A stretch of DNA of 64,000 nt from the NCBI GenBank assembly GCA_965240325.2, contig OZ251228.1, forward strand, positions 1,364,001 to 1,428,000. The letters run 5' to 3'. Of this stretch, positions 1 through 11,859 are shown one piece after another (position 1 is the stretch's first letter; every line of letters begins with the position of its first letter). The notes under the pieces are model-generated. The model was given only the letters and a program-made list of their open reading frames with translations. It was not told where the DNA came from and ran no database searches. The position numbers and the translations under genes are program-made. The stretch is from Rebecca billardiae RCC1528. Its lineage: Eukaryota; Haptophyta.

Positions 1-3000
1 CCGCGCTTCTACTTCGTCTCGCCCGCCGACCTGGTGGACATCCTGTCGAAGGGGCGGAACCCGCCGCTCATCCAGGAGCACTTCTCCAAGTTCACCGACA
101 ACACCGCCAAGATCGACTGGGCCGTCGACGAGGAGACCGGCGCGCAGCTCCCGGTCGCGCGCGGCATGTTCTCGGGCGAGGGCGAGCACGTGCCGTACAC
201 GGAGGAGTACCGGTGCGAGGGGCAGGTGGAGGAGTGGCTGACGGGGCTGATGAACCACTCGCAGCACGAGATCAAGCAGGCGCTCGTCGAGTCGGTCAAC
301 GCCTTCGTCGAGCTGCCGCGCAACGAGTGGCTCTTCAAGTACAGCGCGCAGCTCTCGATCACCACCTCGCAGATCTGGTGGACGCTCGAGGTCTACTCTG
401 CGTTCGACCGGCTCGAGACCGGCAACGAGAACGCGCTCAAGGACTACCTGGGCGTGGCGATCGCCGGGCTGGCGACGCTGACGCAGCTCGTGGCGACCAA
501 GCTCTCCCGCGGCGACCGCGTCAAGATGATCACGATGATCACCATCGAGGTGCACGCGCGCGACATCGTGCAGCGGCTCATCACCAACCGCATCGACTCG
601 TCGTCCGAGTTTGCGTGGCAGTCGCAGCTCAAGTACCGCTGGGACGAGGAGCGCAAGGACTGCATGATCAACATCGCGGACGCGGAGATGAGCTACTCGT
701 ACGAGTACACGGGCAACACCGGCCGCCTCGTCATCACCGCGCTCACCGACCGCTGCTACATCACGCTCACGCAGGCGCTGCGGCTCATCCTCGGCGGCGC
801 GCCCGCCGGCCCGGCCGGCACGGGCAAGACGGAGACGACCAAGGACCTCGGCCGCGGGCTGGCGATCTGGGTGATCGTGCAGAACTGCTCGGACCAGATG
901 AACAACAAGGTGATGGCCAACTTCTTCTCCGGCCTCGCGCAGACCGGCGCGTGGGGCTGCTTCGACGAGTTCAACCGGATCGCGGTCGAGGTGCTCTCGG
1001 TCGTCGCCGGCCAGTACATGTCAATCCTCGAGGCGATCCGCTCCAACAAGCGGCAGTTCCTCTTCGAGGAGGACGAGATCGCGCTCAACCCGACGGTGGG
1101 CGCGTTCATCACGATGAACCCCGGCTACGCCGGCCGCACCGAGCTGCCCGAGAACCTCAAGGCCCTCTTCCGCCCGTGCGCGATGGTCGTGCCCGACTTT
1201 GGGAACATCGCCGAGATCTCGCTCGCCGCCGAGGGCTTTCTCGAGGCCAAGCCGCTCGCGCACAAGTTCGTCACGCTGTTCGCGCTGTGCAAGGAGCTGC
1301 TCTCGAAGCAGGACCACTACGACTGGGGGCTGCGCGCGATGAAGGGCATCCTGCGCATCGCCGGCGACATGAAGCGCACCGAGCCGACCAAGACCGAGTT
1401 TCAGATCCTGATGCGCGCGCTGCGCGACACCAACCTGCCCAAGTTTGTGCTCGCCGACTTCGGCATCTTCCTCGGGCTGATCAACGACCTGTTCCCGCGC
1501 GTGGAGGAGGCGGCGAAGACGGACCCGCGGCTGATGCAGGCGTGCAAGGAGGTGATCGCGAAGCCCGACTCGGCGCTCCAGCCCGAGGAGCTCTTCATCA
1601 CCAAGATCTGCAACCTGGCGGAGATGCTCGGCGTGCGCCACTGCTGCTTTGTGCTCGGCGCGGCCGGCGCGGCCAAGACCAAGCTGTGGGAGACGCTCGC
1701 GGCGGCGCAGACGCACCTGCAGCTCGGCGGGGCGGCGACGATGTACCAGGCGCTCAACCCCAAGGCGGTCACCACCAACGAGCTCTACGGCTACGTCCAC
1801 CCCGTCACCAAGGAGCCGTACGACGGCATCATCTCCAAAATGATGCGCGACTACTCGCGCATGGAGAACGACGTGCCCAAGTGGATCATCCTCGACGGCG
1901 ACATCGACGCGGAGTGGATCGAGTCGATGAACACGGTGATGGACGACAACAAGGTGCTCACGCTCGTCTCGAACGAGCGCATCCCGCTCACCGCGTCGAT
2001 GCGCCTCATCTTCGAGATCTCGCACCTGCGCAACGCCTCGCCCGCGACCGTCTCGCGAGCGGGCGTGATCTTCCTCAACGAGTCCGACATCGGCTGGCGG
2101 CCGTACGTGACGACGTGGGTGGAGACGATGGGCGACCAGAAGGTGGCGACGACGCTCGAGCAGCTGTTCGACCAGTACGTCGCGCCCACCCTCGACCACA
2201 TCCGGCGCGAGAAGTGGCAGCACGTGACGCCGCTGATGGACTTTGCGATGGTGCAGACGCTGTGCACGCTCCTTGAGGGGCTGCTCACGCGCGAGAACGC
2301 GCCGCCCGGCTCGGACAAGGAGGTGTACGAGGCGTACTTCCAGTACGCGGCGATCTGGGCGCTCGGCGGCGGCTTCAACGTCGAGAAGGGCTCGGACATG
2401 CGCAAGGTCTTCTCCGAGTACTGGCGCTCCGAGTTTGCAAAGTCGATCAAGTTCCCGGACGAGGGCACGTCGGTGTTTGACTACTACATCGACGCCGACA
2501 CCAAGAAGTGGGCGCACTGGAACGAGCAGATCCCCGAGTACACGCACTCGACGGAGACGGCGTTCTCGGAGATCCTCGTGCCCACGCTCGACACCACGCG
2601 CCTCGGCTTCCTCTGCGAGATGCTCACGCTCGGGCTGGGCAAGCCGGTGATGCTGGTCGGCGGCGCGGGCACCGCCAAGACGTCGCTGCTCTCAAAGCTG
2701 CTGCGCGAGATGCCCGAGGAGAAGTCGATGTACTTCAACATCAACTTCAACTCGTACACGGGCGCCGAGTCGCTGCAGCCGATGATCGAGCAGCCGCTCG
2801 AGAAGAAGACGGGCTCGAGCTTCGGCCCGCCCGGCACCAAGAAGCTGATGTACTTCATCGACGACTTCAACATGCCCGCGCCCGACAAGTACGGCACGCA
2901 GTCGGCGATCGAGCTCGCGCGGCAGCACATCGACTACGGCGGCTTCTACGACCTGAAGAAGCTGACGTTCAAGACGATCGTGAACACGATGTACGTGGGC

Positions 3001-6000
3001 GCGATGAACCCGACGTCGGGCTCCTTCTCCATCATCGACCGCATGCAGCGCCACTTCGCCACGTTCGCGTGCCCGTTCCCCGAGCCGGACGTGTGCCGCA
3101 TGATCTACGGCAAGATCCTCGACGGCCACCTCGAGGGCTTCCCATCGTCGGTGCAGGCGGCGGGGCCGGTGGTGACGGACGCGGCGATCACGCTGCACAC
3201 CGCGGTGTCGGACCACTTCCTGCCCAACGCGATCAAGTTCCACTACCAGTGGAACCTGCGCGAGCTCTCCAACATCTTCCAGGGGCTGCTGCAGATCACG
3301 CCCGCCGTGATCGGCTCCGACCCCAAGCTGCTCGCGCGGCTGTGGGTGCACGAGGCGTACCGCGTGTACAACGACCGGCTGATCTCGGAGGCGGACTGCG
3401 AGATCTTCGCGTCCGACATCGCCAAGACCGTCGGCGCCAAGCTCGGCCCGATCGGCAAGGAGGAGGTGCTCCTCGCCCAGCCGCTCATCTTCGCGTCGTT
3501 TGCGGGCGACGCGGACGACAAGATTGTCGGCCCGATCGACTCGGGCGACGAGCTCAGCACGATCCTCAACCGCAAGCTGCACGAATACAACGACAACTTC
3601 GCGCGGATGGACCTGGTCCTCTTCGACGACGCGATGTCGCACGTCTGCCGCATCTCGCGCATCATCGACCGGCCGCGCGGCAACGCGCTGCTGATCGGCG
3701 TCGGCGGCTCGGGCAAGCAGTCGCTCACGCGGCTCGCCGCGTTCATCTCGCAGTACGACGTGTTCCAGATCAAGCTGACGCCGACGTACTCGATGACGGA
3801 CTTCAAGGAGGACCTGCACCAGCTGTACTTCAAGGTGGGGCTCAAGTCGGCGCAGTTCACCTTCATCTTCACCGACCAGCACATCTTCGACGAGCGGCTG
3901 CTCGTCTACTTCAACAACCTGCTCTCGACCGGGGTGATCCCCGACCTGCACTCGGACGAGGACAAGGACGCGATCGTGAACGGGATCCGCTCGGAGGTGA
4001 AGGCGGCGGGGCTGCTCGACTCGCGGGACAACTGCTGGGACTTCTTCATCAACAAGGTGCGCGACAACCTGCACGTCGTGCTGTGCATGTCGCCCGTCGG
4101 CGACGCGTTCCGCGTGCGGTGCCGCAAGTTCCCCGCGCTGTGCGGCTGCACGGCGATCAACTACTTCCACCCGTGGCCGAGGGACGCGCTCGTGTCGGTG
4201 GCGGACAAGTTCCTCGCCGACGTGGAGATGGAGGACCCGGAGGTGCGCGCGGCGTGCTCGCAGCACATGGCCTTCGTGCACACCTCCGTCGGCGAGACCG
4301 CGCACCGGTACAAGGCCGCCGAGCGGCGCAACGTGTACACGACGCCAAAGTCGTTCCTCGAGCTGATCGCGCTGTACAAGTCGCTGCTCGAGCAGAACCG
4401 CGCGACGCTGGACATGCTGCAGAACCGGCTCGAGTCGGGGCTGGTGAAGCTGAAGGAGTCGTCCACGCAGGTCGCGGACATGCAGGTGCAGCTGCAGGAG
4501 GAGTCGCAGGTCGTCGAGACCAAGAAGGAGCAGGTGGAGGCGCTGCTCGTCGAGGTCGGGCAGGAGTCCAACATCGCCGAGGAGGAGTCGGCCAAGGCGG
4601 CGATCGAGGCGGAGAAGGTGGCGGAGATCCAGACGGAGGTGTCCGAGTTCAAGGCGCAGTGCGAGCAGGACCTGCAGGCCGCCGAGCCCGCGCTCGCCGC
4701 CGCCGCCGAGGCGCTCAACCTGCTCAACAAGTCGGCGCTCACCGAGCTCAAGTCGCTCACGACGCCGCCGGCCGAGGTGCTCAACGTGACCGCCGCGGTC
4801 GCGTACATGCTCGCGCCCAGGGGCGCCAACCTGAAGAAGGTGGACGTGACGTGGAACGGCGCGAAGAAGATGATGGCCTCGGTCGAGAACTTCCTGCAGG
4901 CGCTGCTCAACTTCGACAAGGACAACTTCGACCTGACCGCGAAGGAGTACGTGCGCAAGTACACGGGGCCGGCCGACGCGCCCGACCCGACCTTCAACTA
5001 CGACACGATGAAGTCCAAGTCGTTCGCCGCGGCGGGGCTGTGCGCGTGGGTGGTGAACATCTGCATCTACCACGACATCTTCCTCGACGTCGAGCCCAAG
5101 CGCGTCAAGCTCGCCGAGGCCGAGGCCAAGCTCTCCGAGGCGGACACCAAGCTGCAGGAGGTGCAGCGCAAGGTGCAGGAGCTGAACGACAAGTGCGCTG
5201 AGCTGCAGCGGCAGCTCTCCGACGCGACCGACGAGAAGAACGGGCTGGTCGAGAAGGCGGAGCGCACGGCGAAGCGGCTCAACCTAGCCGAGCGGCTGGT
5301 GAACGGGCTGAAGGACGAGGGCGTGCGCTGGGGCGAGGGCGTCGAGTCGCTCAAGGAGCAGAAGCTGCTGCTGATCGGCGACATCCTCGTGTCCGCCTCG
5401 TTCATCGCCTACATCGGCCCGTTCAACATGGACTACCGGCGCGACCTGATCCACGAGCAGTGGCTGCCCGACGTGGTCGCGCGGCAGATCCCGATGTCCC
5501 CCGAGCTCAACCCGCAGAAGAAGCTCTCCGACGAGGCCACCGTCGCGCAGTGGAACTCGGAGGGGCTGCCGGCGGACGCGCTCTCGGTCGAGAACGGCAC
5601 GATCATCACGACGTGCTCGCGCTGGCCGCTCATCATCGACCCGCAGCTGCAGGGCGTGACGTGGATCAAGCGGCGCGAGGAGAAGGCAGGGCTGGTGGCG
5701 CTGCAGCTCACGCAGAAGGGGTACATGGACAAGCTCGTGCGCGGGCTCGAGGAGGGCTCGCCGATCCTGATCGAGAACATCTCGGAGACGATCGACGCGG
5801 TGCTCGAGCCCGTGATCTCGCGCGGCTTCATCTCCAAGGGGCGCCGGCTGATCCTCAAGCTGGGCGACAAGGAGGTGGACGTGGCGTGCGCGAAGGACGA
5901 CGAGGGCAACCCGACCGACGCGCCGCTCTTCAAGCTGTACATCCAGACCAAGCTGCCCAACCCCAACTACATCCCCGAGATCCAGGCGCAGACGACGCTC

Positions 6001-8995
6001 GTCAACTTCACCGTGACCGAGTCGGGCCTCGAGGAGCAGCTGCTCGCCGTCGTGGTGAAGAAGGAGCGGCCGGACCTGGAGGAGCAGCGGCTCGCGCTGG
6101 TGGAGCAGCAGAACCAGTTCACCATCAAGCTCAAGGAGCTCGAGGACGACCTGCTCCACCGGCTCGCGACCGCGGAGGGCGACATTCTCGGGGACGAGGA
6201 TCTGATCCTCTCGCTCGAGAACACCAAGATCACAGTGACCGAGATCAACGCCAAGGTGACCGAGGCGAAGGCGACGTCGATCGAGATCGGGCTGGCGCGC
6301 GAGGCGTACCGCGAGACGGCGAAGCGCGGCTCGCTCATCTACTTCCTGATCAACCTGCTCAACGTGATCGACCACATGTACCAGTTCTCCCTCGGCGCGT
6401 TCAACTATGTCTTCTCAAAGGCGCTCGACAAGGCCTCGGCCGCAGAGTCGCTGCCCGAGCGGTGCACCGCGCTGCTCGACTCGGTGACGTACACGTGCTT
6501 CTCGTACGTGACGCGCGGCCTCTTCGAGAAGCACCGGCTCATCTTCTCCACGATGCTCGCGATCAAGATCCTGCAGGCGCGCAACGAGCTCTCCTCCGAG
6601 GACGTGGACTATCTGATCAAGACGCCAAAGGCCTTCGACAAGGAGAACCCGCTGTCCGCGTGGCTCGCCGACTCGGCGTGGCAGTCGGTGCTGGCGCTCT
6701 CGCAGCTCGAGGCGTTCGCCAACCTGCCGCAGGACATGGAGGGCTCGTGGAAGCGCTGGAAGGAGTGGTGCGAGCAGGAGCAGCCCGAGACGGCGCCGCT
6801 GCCGCAGGAGTGGAAGCGACTGCCGGGGTTCCAGATCCTGCAGGTGGTGCGCGTGCTGCGGCCCGACCGCACGAGCCAGGCGGTGTCGGTGTGGGTGCGG
6901 AACACGCTCGGCGCCAAGTTCGTCGACGCGATCCCGTTCAACCTCGAGGTCTCCTTCGAGGACTCGGGCCCCGCCGTGCCCATCTTCTTCCTGCTCTCGC
7001 CCGGCGTCGACCCGGTCGTCGCCGTGAAGGCGCTCGGCGCGCGGCTCGGCAAGACAGAGGAGGAGGGCCAGTTCGTCGGCGTCTCGCTCGGCCAGGGGCA
7101 GGAGCCGGTGGCGGAGAAGGCGCTCGACCGGATGTACATCGACGGCGGCTGGGTCATGCTGCAGAACATCGAGCTCGTCGCGCGCTGGCTCCCCAAGCTC
7201 GAGAAGAAGCTCGAGGCGCTCGCCGAGGGCGCGCACCCCGACTTCCGAGTCTTCCTCTCCGCGCTGCCGCAGAAGGTCGTGCCCGTGCCCATCCTGCAGA
7301 ACTCGATCAAGCTGACCAACGAGCCGCCGTCGGGGCTCAAGGCGAACATGCTACGCGCGTACATGCTCTTCGACAACTCGGTGTGGGAGAACTCCTCGAA
7401 GCAGTCCGAGCTCAAGTCGATGATCTTTGCTCTCTGCTTCTTCCACTCGGTCGTGTGCGAGCGGCGCAAGTTCGGCCCGATCGGCTGGAACCGCGCGTAC
7501 CCGTTCAACGAGGGCGACCTGACGGTGTGCATCAAGGTGGCGTACAACTACCTCGAGGCGAACGCCAAGGTGCCGTGGGACGACGTGCGCTACATCTTCG
7601 GCGAGATCATGTACGGCGGGCACATCACCGACAACTGGGACCGGCGGCTGTGCATGACGTACTTGACCGTGTACCTCAAGGAGGAGCTGCTGGAGGGACT
7701 CACGCTCTTCCCCGGGTTCGCCACGCCGTCGTCGATGTCGCACAAGCAGTACATGGAGTACGTGGAGGAGGCGCTCGAGCGCGAGGTGCCCGTCGCGTAC
7801 GGGCTGCACCCCAACTCGGAGATCAACTTCATGACGAAGCAGGCGGACGACCTGTGCCGCGCGATCTCGGAGCTGCAGCCGCGCGGTGCGGGCGGCGCGG
7901 GCGGCATGACGATGCAGGAGAAGGTGAAGCGGCTGCTCGACGACGTGATGGAGCGGCTGCCCGAGCAGTTCAACCTGCTCGAGCTCGAGGAGCGTGTCGA
8001 CGAGCGCACGCCGTACACCAACGTCTTCCTCCAGGAGGTCGACCGGATGAGCCGGCTGCTGTACGAGATGCGCCGCTCGCTCGTCGAGCTTGACATGGGG
8101 CTGCGCGGCGACCTCTCCATGTCCGAGGCGATGGAGACGCTGATGGACGCGCTCTTCGACGACAAGGTGCCGAGCAGGTGGGACGCGCTCGCGTGGCCCT
8201 CGCTCCGGCCGCTCCACTCGTGGCTGCTCAACATGCTCGACCGGTACAACCAGCTCGCCGCGTGGACGGGCGACATGAACACTCCCAAGGTGCGCCGCGC
8301 CGCGCGCCGCCGCGCGCTTGCCCCTCGCGCCTCGGCGCGTGCGTGCGCACGCGCGCACTCGCTCACGGCCGCGCCTGCGCGTGCCCCTGTGCCCGCGCCG
8401 CCGCTCCCTCCGCGCGTGCCGCGCGCAGGTCACGTGGATCTCGGGCCTGTTCAACCCCCAGGCCTTCCTGACCGCGGTGATGCAGGTGACGGCGCGCAAG
8501 AACGAGTGGCCGCTCGACAAGCTCGCCATCGTCGCCGACGTGACTAAGAAGGCGCCGGACGAGATCGAGGGCGCGACGCGCGAGGGTGCCTACGTGCACG
8601 GTGCGCGCCGCGGCCGCGCGCGCTCCCGCGCGCGCCGAGCCGCCGCGGCCTCGCGCGGCGAGTTGCTCACCGGCGCGCGCGCCCGCTGCGCCGCCATCGG
8701 CCCCATCCCCGCGGGCACACGCGCAGGTCTCTACATCGAGGGCGCGCGATGGGACATGACGGCGAGCGTGCTCGAGGAGTCCTTCATGAAGGACCTCTAC
8801 CCGCTCCTGCCCGTCGTGCTCATCCGCGCTGCGACGCAGGATAAGCTGGACGGGCGGGAAATATACGCGTGCCCGGTGTACAAGACGGCGTCGAGGGGGC
8901 CGACGTACGTGTTCACAGCGGGCCTGCGCACAAAGGCGCCGCCGTCCAAGTGGATCCTGGCCGGTGTCGCGCTGCTGATGGACGTCGTCACATAG
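1..8995 (+). CDS. Axonemal dynein heavy chain, outer-arm beta-like (5' partial)
   Basis: ATP-driven microtubule motor of the flagellar axoneme; the window opens inside its linker and the tail lies upstream. Coding is in frame 1 from base 1, exons 1-8289, 8429-8600 and 8727-8995, about 2,909 residues. In order: end of linker; AAA1 with P-loop GPAGTGKT (270-277) and Walker B CFDEFNR; AAA2 GAAGAAKT (553-560); AAA3 GGAGTAKT (887-894); AAA4 GVGGSGKQ (1233-1240); a stalk coiled coil about 1461-1820 enclosing the microtubule-binding tip; AAA5, AAA6 and the C-terminal domain (SGLFNPQAFLTAVMQ). Introns are 139 and 126 nt; the second is a multiple of three and open, but removing it restores the family's VHGLYIEGARWD. 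Wording near AAA1 (CKELLSKQDHYDWGLRA) is, from memory of the families, closest to DNAH9/11/17 outer-arm beta chains. The family assignment is certain, the subclass is likely. Confidence 0.97.
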
Positions 8996-9257
8996 TGCTT
9001 CTGACGCACGTACGTCGTGTATCGTGCTGTATCTCTATGCTGCATATATGTAGTATACCAGAATATATACATGCACTGACAGTAGCCGAGCGTGCTGCTC
9101 GTCAATCATCGCGCCGAGTCCGTCAGGGCGTCAGGATCCGCTGTCGACGCGATGACGGAAATGCTGCTGCTATATAAATAATTAGGATTATTCGTCATAA
9201 TACTGCTGCGCGCTGCTGCTTCTACAATAAAATGGCCCGAGCATCGGATCATGAGCG

Positions 9258-9917
9258 ATGGCGGCCGACGAGCGAGGCGGCCGGCAGCGCTTCCGCAACC
9301 TCTTCGGCCCACCCGTTGTGCGTCCACCCGGGCATGATGTGGGGCCTCAACCAGCTCCGCCGTCTGTCGACCGGCATGCCGTCAGGAATGTCATCCGGCA
9401 CGTGCAGACGCACAACCGAGTCGTCGAGGTCAACCGCATGTGGCGCGTGCAGTCGCGCGTGAACGCCGACGGGCAGGTCGAGGGCAAGGCAGGCGCGGAC
9501 ACGACGGGCGCGCAGCATCCGGCGCCGACGTGCACGAGGGTGCCACCCAATCTGGAGCAGGCTCGAGCGATCGAGGCGGCGCGCCGCGAGCAGGCACGTC
9601 GAGAGCTCGGTGAGTGCGACTGGACAGTGCCAGCATCCGAGCCGAGCGTGGCTTTACGACAAGTCGGGAGCGCCTCGCCGCCGAACCATGCGAGCGAAAG
9701 CGCTCTCGATGCCAGCACGCGCGCACCTGGGCACGCGCTCGACCCCTCCGCCGCGACTGCGCTCGAAGACGAAGCGCTCAGGCGGCGGAAACGCACGCGA
9801 CGCGGCAGCAGTGAAGACGATGAGGGCTCGTCGCCCCCGCGCAGCAAGGCGCGGCACAAGAAGGGGCGGAGGAAGGAGCGGAGGAAGGAGCGACGACGCC
9901 ACGCGGAGGCGCGATGA
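9258..9917 (+). CDS. Hypothetical protein with Lys/Arg-rich C terminus
   Basis: Open frame of 219 residues that I do not recognise. The N-terminal half contains FRNLFGPP and a charged stretch HNRVVEVNRMWRVQ; a helix rich in Ala, Arg and Glu follows (LEQARAIEAARREQARRELG). The last 50 residues are Ser/Asp-rich and then strongly basic (KKGRRKERRKERRRH), like nuclear or RNA-processing proteins. A TATATAAATA stretch lies about 85 bases upstream of the chosen ATG. A canonical-looking GTGAGT at 9611 could be a splice donor, so the C-terminal half may be read differently in the mature mRNA. A second ATG in another frame at 9232 opens a shorter, less convincing frame. In GC-rich DNA a frame this long can be chance, so confidence is modest. 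Confidence 0.45.
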   Translation: MAADERGGRQRFRNLFGPPVVRPPGHDVGPQPAPPSVDRHAVRNVIRHVQTHNRVVEVNRMWRVQSRVNADGQVEGKAGADTTGAQHPAPTCTRVPPNLEQARAIEAARREQARRELGECDWTVPASEPSVALRQVGSASPPNHASESALDASTRAPGHALDPSAATALEDEALRRRKRTRRGSSEDDEGSSPPRSKARHKKGRRKERRKERRRHAEAR

Positions 9918-10440
9918 CACGCCGGGTTTGCACTCATCCGCCTCTCCGGACTCTCCTCCCTCACACGGCCATCGCTGTCTCTTGGCCTCTGTCTCAGTCT
10001 GTCTCGGCGGCTCCCATCGTCAGCGCGGACTCAGGACTGCGCGGAGTCCCCGACGGCCCGCTCGCACTTCACAGCAGGCACAGCCACCGGCGGGCGCCTG
10101 TCACAGTCCGTGTTGCTAGGTGGTGACGGCGGTAGGTGCATCACGCTGCGTGCTTCGCCGGACGCCGGAGCTGTGAATCATGAGCGATACTCAAATACCG
10201 CGACTTCACTCGCAGCGTGAGCGTCAGCCGTCAATCAATTATCAAATCAGCGTCAGAAAGTCCGGGTGGGCGGCCGCCGGGCTGACGGAATCTTCCGGAA
10301 GGTGCGTCCACGCACGCGAGCCGCCGCCGGGCACGACCCGTCACCGTCGTGGCGAAGGCTCCTTGCCGAGTGCATCATCATCGACGCCGCTCGGCCTCGC
10401 TCATCCCCCATCCGCATCCCCCTCGCTCACTCCGGAAATC

Positions 10441-11190
10441 ATGGGTGGTGGCCGTAAGATGATCGTTGGTGGCAACTGGAAGTGCAACCTGGATGTGGCG
10501 AAGGCGACGGCCCTCGTGGAGAGCCTCAATGGGATGGAGGTCGGCTCGACGGAGGTGGTCGTTTCGCCCGTGTTCGTGCACATCCCGATGGTGATGAACA
10601 CGCTCAAGAAGGAGATCATGGTGTCGGCGCAGAACTGCTCGTTCACGGGCATGGGCGCGTACACGGGCGACATCTCGGCCGACCACCTCGTCGACATGAA
10701 CATCCCGTGGGTCATCCTTGGCCACTCGGAGCGCCGCCAGTACTTCAAGGAGGATGACGAGTTCCTCGCCAAGAAGCTCGCGTACGCGCTCGAGAAGGGC
10801 CTCAAGGTGATCTACTGCATCGGCGAGCTCAAGGAGCAGCGCGAGAACGGCACGACGATGGACGTCTGCAAGAAGCAGCTCGAGCAGGTCGTCAAGATGC
10901 TCGACCCGGAGAAGGTGGTGATCGCGTACGAGCCGGTCTGGGCGATCGGCACGGGCCTCGTCGCCACGCCGGAGCAGGCGCAGGAGACGCAGAAGCAGAT
11001 CCGCGAGTACATCGCGACGGCGGCGTCGGCCGATGTGGCCGCTAAGATTCGCATCCAGTACGGCGGCTCCGTCAGCGCCAAGAACTGCAACGAGCTCGCT
11101 GGCCTCCCGGACGTCGACGGCTTCCTCGTCGGCGGCGCGTCGCTCAAGCCGGAGTTTGCCGACATCATCAAGGCGTGCGCGGGCAAGTAA
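10441..11190 (+). CDS. TPI: Triosephosphate isomerase
   Basis: Interconverts dihydroxyacetone phosphate and glyceraldehyde 3-phosphate in glycolysis or the Calvin cycle. Intronless, 249 residues, the normal TIM-barrel length. Active-site residues are all present: N12 and K14 in GGNWKCN, H95 in GHSERR, E164 in AYEPVWAIGTG (start of the mobile phosphate-gripping loop) and the YGGSV phosphate-binding loop at 207-211. The start at 10441 gives the usual short N terminus MGGGRKMIVGGNWK. The same frame is open for 87 more codons back to an ATG at 10180, with no family similarity there; it could encode an organelle-targeting extension but is Ser/Arg/Pro-rich and more likely 5' UTR. The protein looks like the cytosolic eukaryotic form. 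Confidence 0.97.
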   Translation: MGGGRKMIVGGNWKCNLDVAKATALVESLNGMEVGSTEVVVSPVFVHIPMVMNTLKKEIMVSAQNCSFTGMGAYTGDISADHLVDMNIPWVILGHSERRQYFKEDDEFLAKKLAYALEKGLKVIYCIGELKEQRENGTTMDVCKKQLEQVVKMLDPEKVVIAYEPVWAIGTGLVATPEQAQETQKQIREYIATAASADVAAKIRIQYGGSVSAKNCNELAGLPDVDGFLVGGASLKPEFADIIKACAGK

Positions 11191-11859
11191 GCGCCCACAC
11201 GCGGAGCTGCACCGCGAGGCGACGCTGCTCCCGACCTGCGCGTAGCGGCTTTGCGCGGCACGTTTGGGAGGGGAGGGCGCTCTCTGATCTCTGTGTTTCA
11301 TGCACGCAACCACGTGTGCTGTGTGACTGCTGCCACCTGTCGCTGACGCCGTGAAGACCTGACCGATCTGCACCGGGCACCCGGCGATCATCGCGTATCA
11401 TGCTGCGTGATGATGGATGCTGCCAGCTCGCCAGCTTTGCGCGCAGCCACCAGCGTCAGTCTTATAATGATCGATGCCTGCCTCATATCAGCAAGCAGTG
11501 TATTATATTATATATATGAATAAAAATAAACTTGTAGCGCAGACGGGATTGTAAGCTACCAGCGACAGCGTCCACGGTCCAGGACCAGGGTCAAGTTCGA
11601 CAGTCATTAGTCAATGTTCGTCTACGGTGATTATGCCATGGGCTTATAGTTATGATATATATATATACAGTTTATTATTTGTTTTTTAAACGTGCGTAAG
11701 GCTCACGGTGGCAGGTTGCCGCGCCATCCTTCATCGCACGCTCTCCGAAGAGAGACCTGGAAACTTCAAACTGGTTTAGAACCCATGACCTCAGTATTGC
11801 TGGCGGATTTGGGCCGCAGCATTGCACCTGTCACCTGACGCGCGCGCCTTTCGATCGGC
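11191..11859. other. Convergent intergenic region, AT-rich
   Basis: Lies between the 3' ends of the triosephosphate isomerase and dioxygenase genes. It contains several TATATA tracts (about 11501-11515 and 11655-11670), runs of A near 11520 and an otherwise unremarkable 3' UTR-like composition. I see no coding frame or RNA gene in it. Confidence 0.6.

Noticed and set aside
213-2276. Long open frame overlapping the dynein gene in another frame
   Set aside because: Arg/Ala/Gly-rich shadow of GC-rich coding DNA; the dynein frame is conserved throughout.
2692-5073. 793-codon antisense frame under the dynein gene
   Set aside because: Composition (Val/Arg/Leu/His-rich) is the typical antisense shadow of high-GC codons, with no domain.
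8601-8726. Reading the dynein frame straight through 8601-8726
   Set aside because: The 42-residue Arg/Ala insertion is absent from all dynein heavy chains, and GT...CGCAG borders fit the local intron style.
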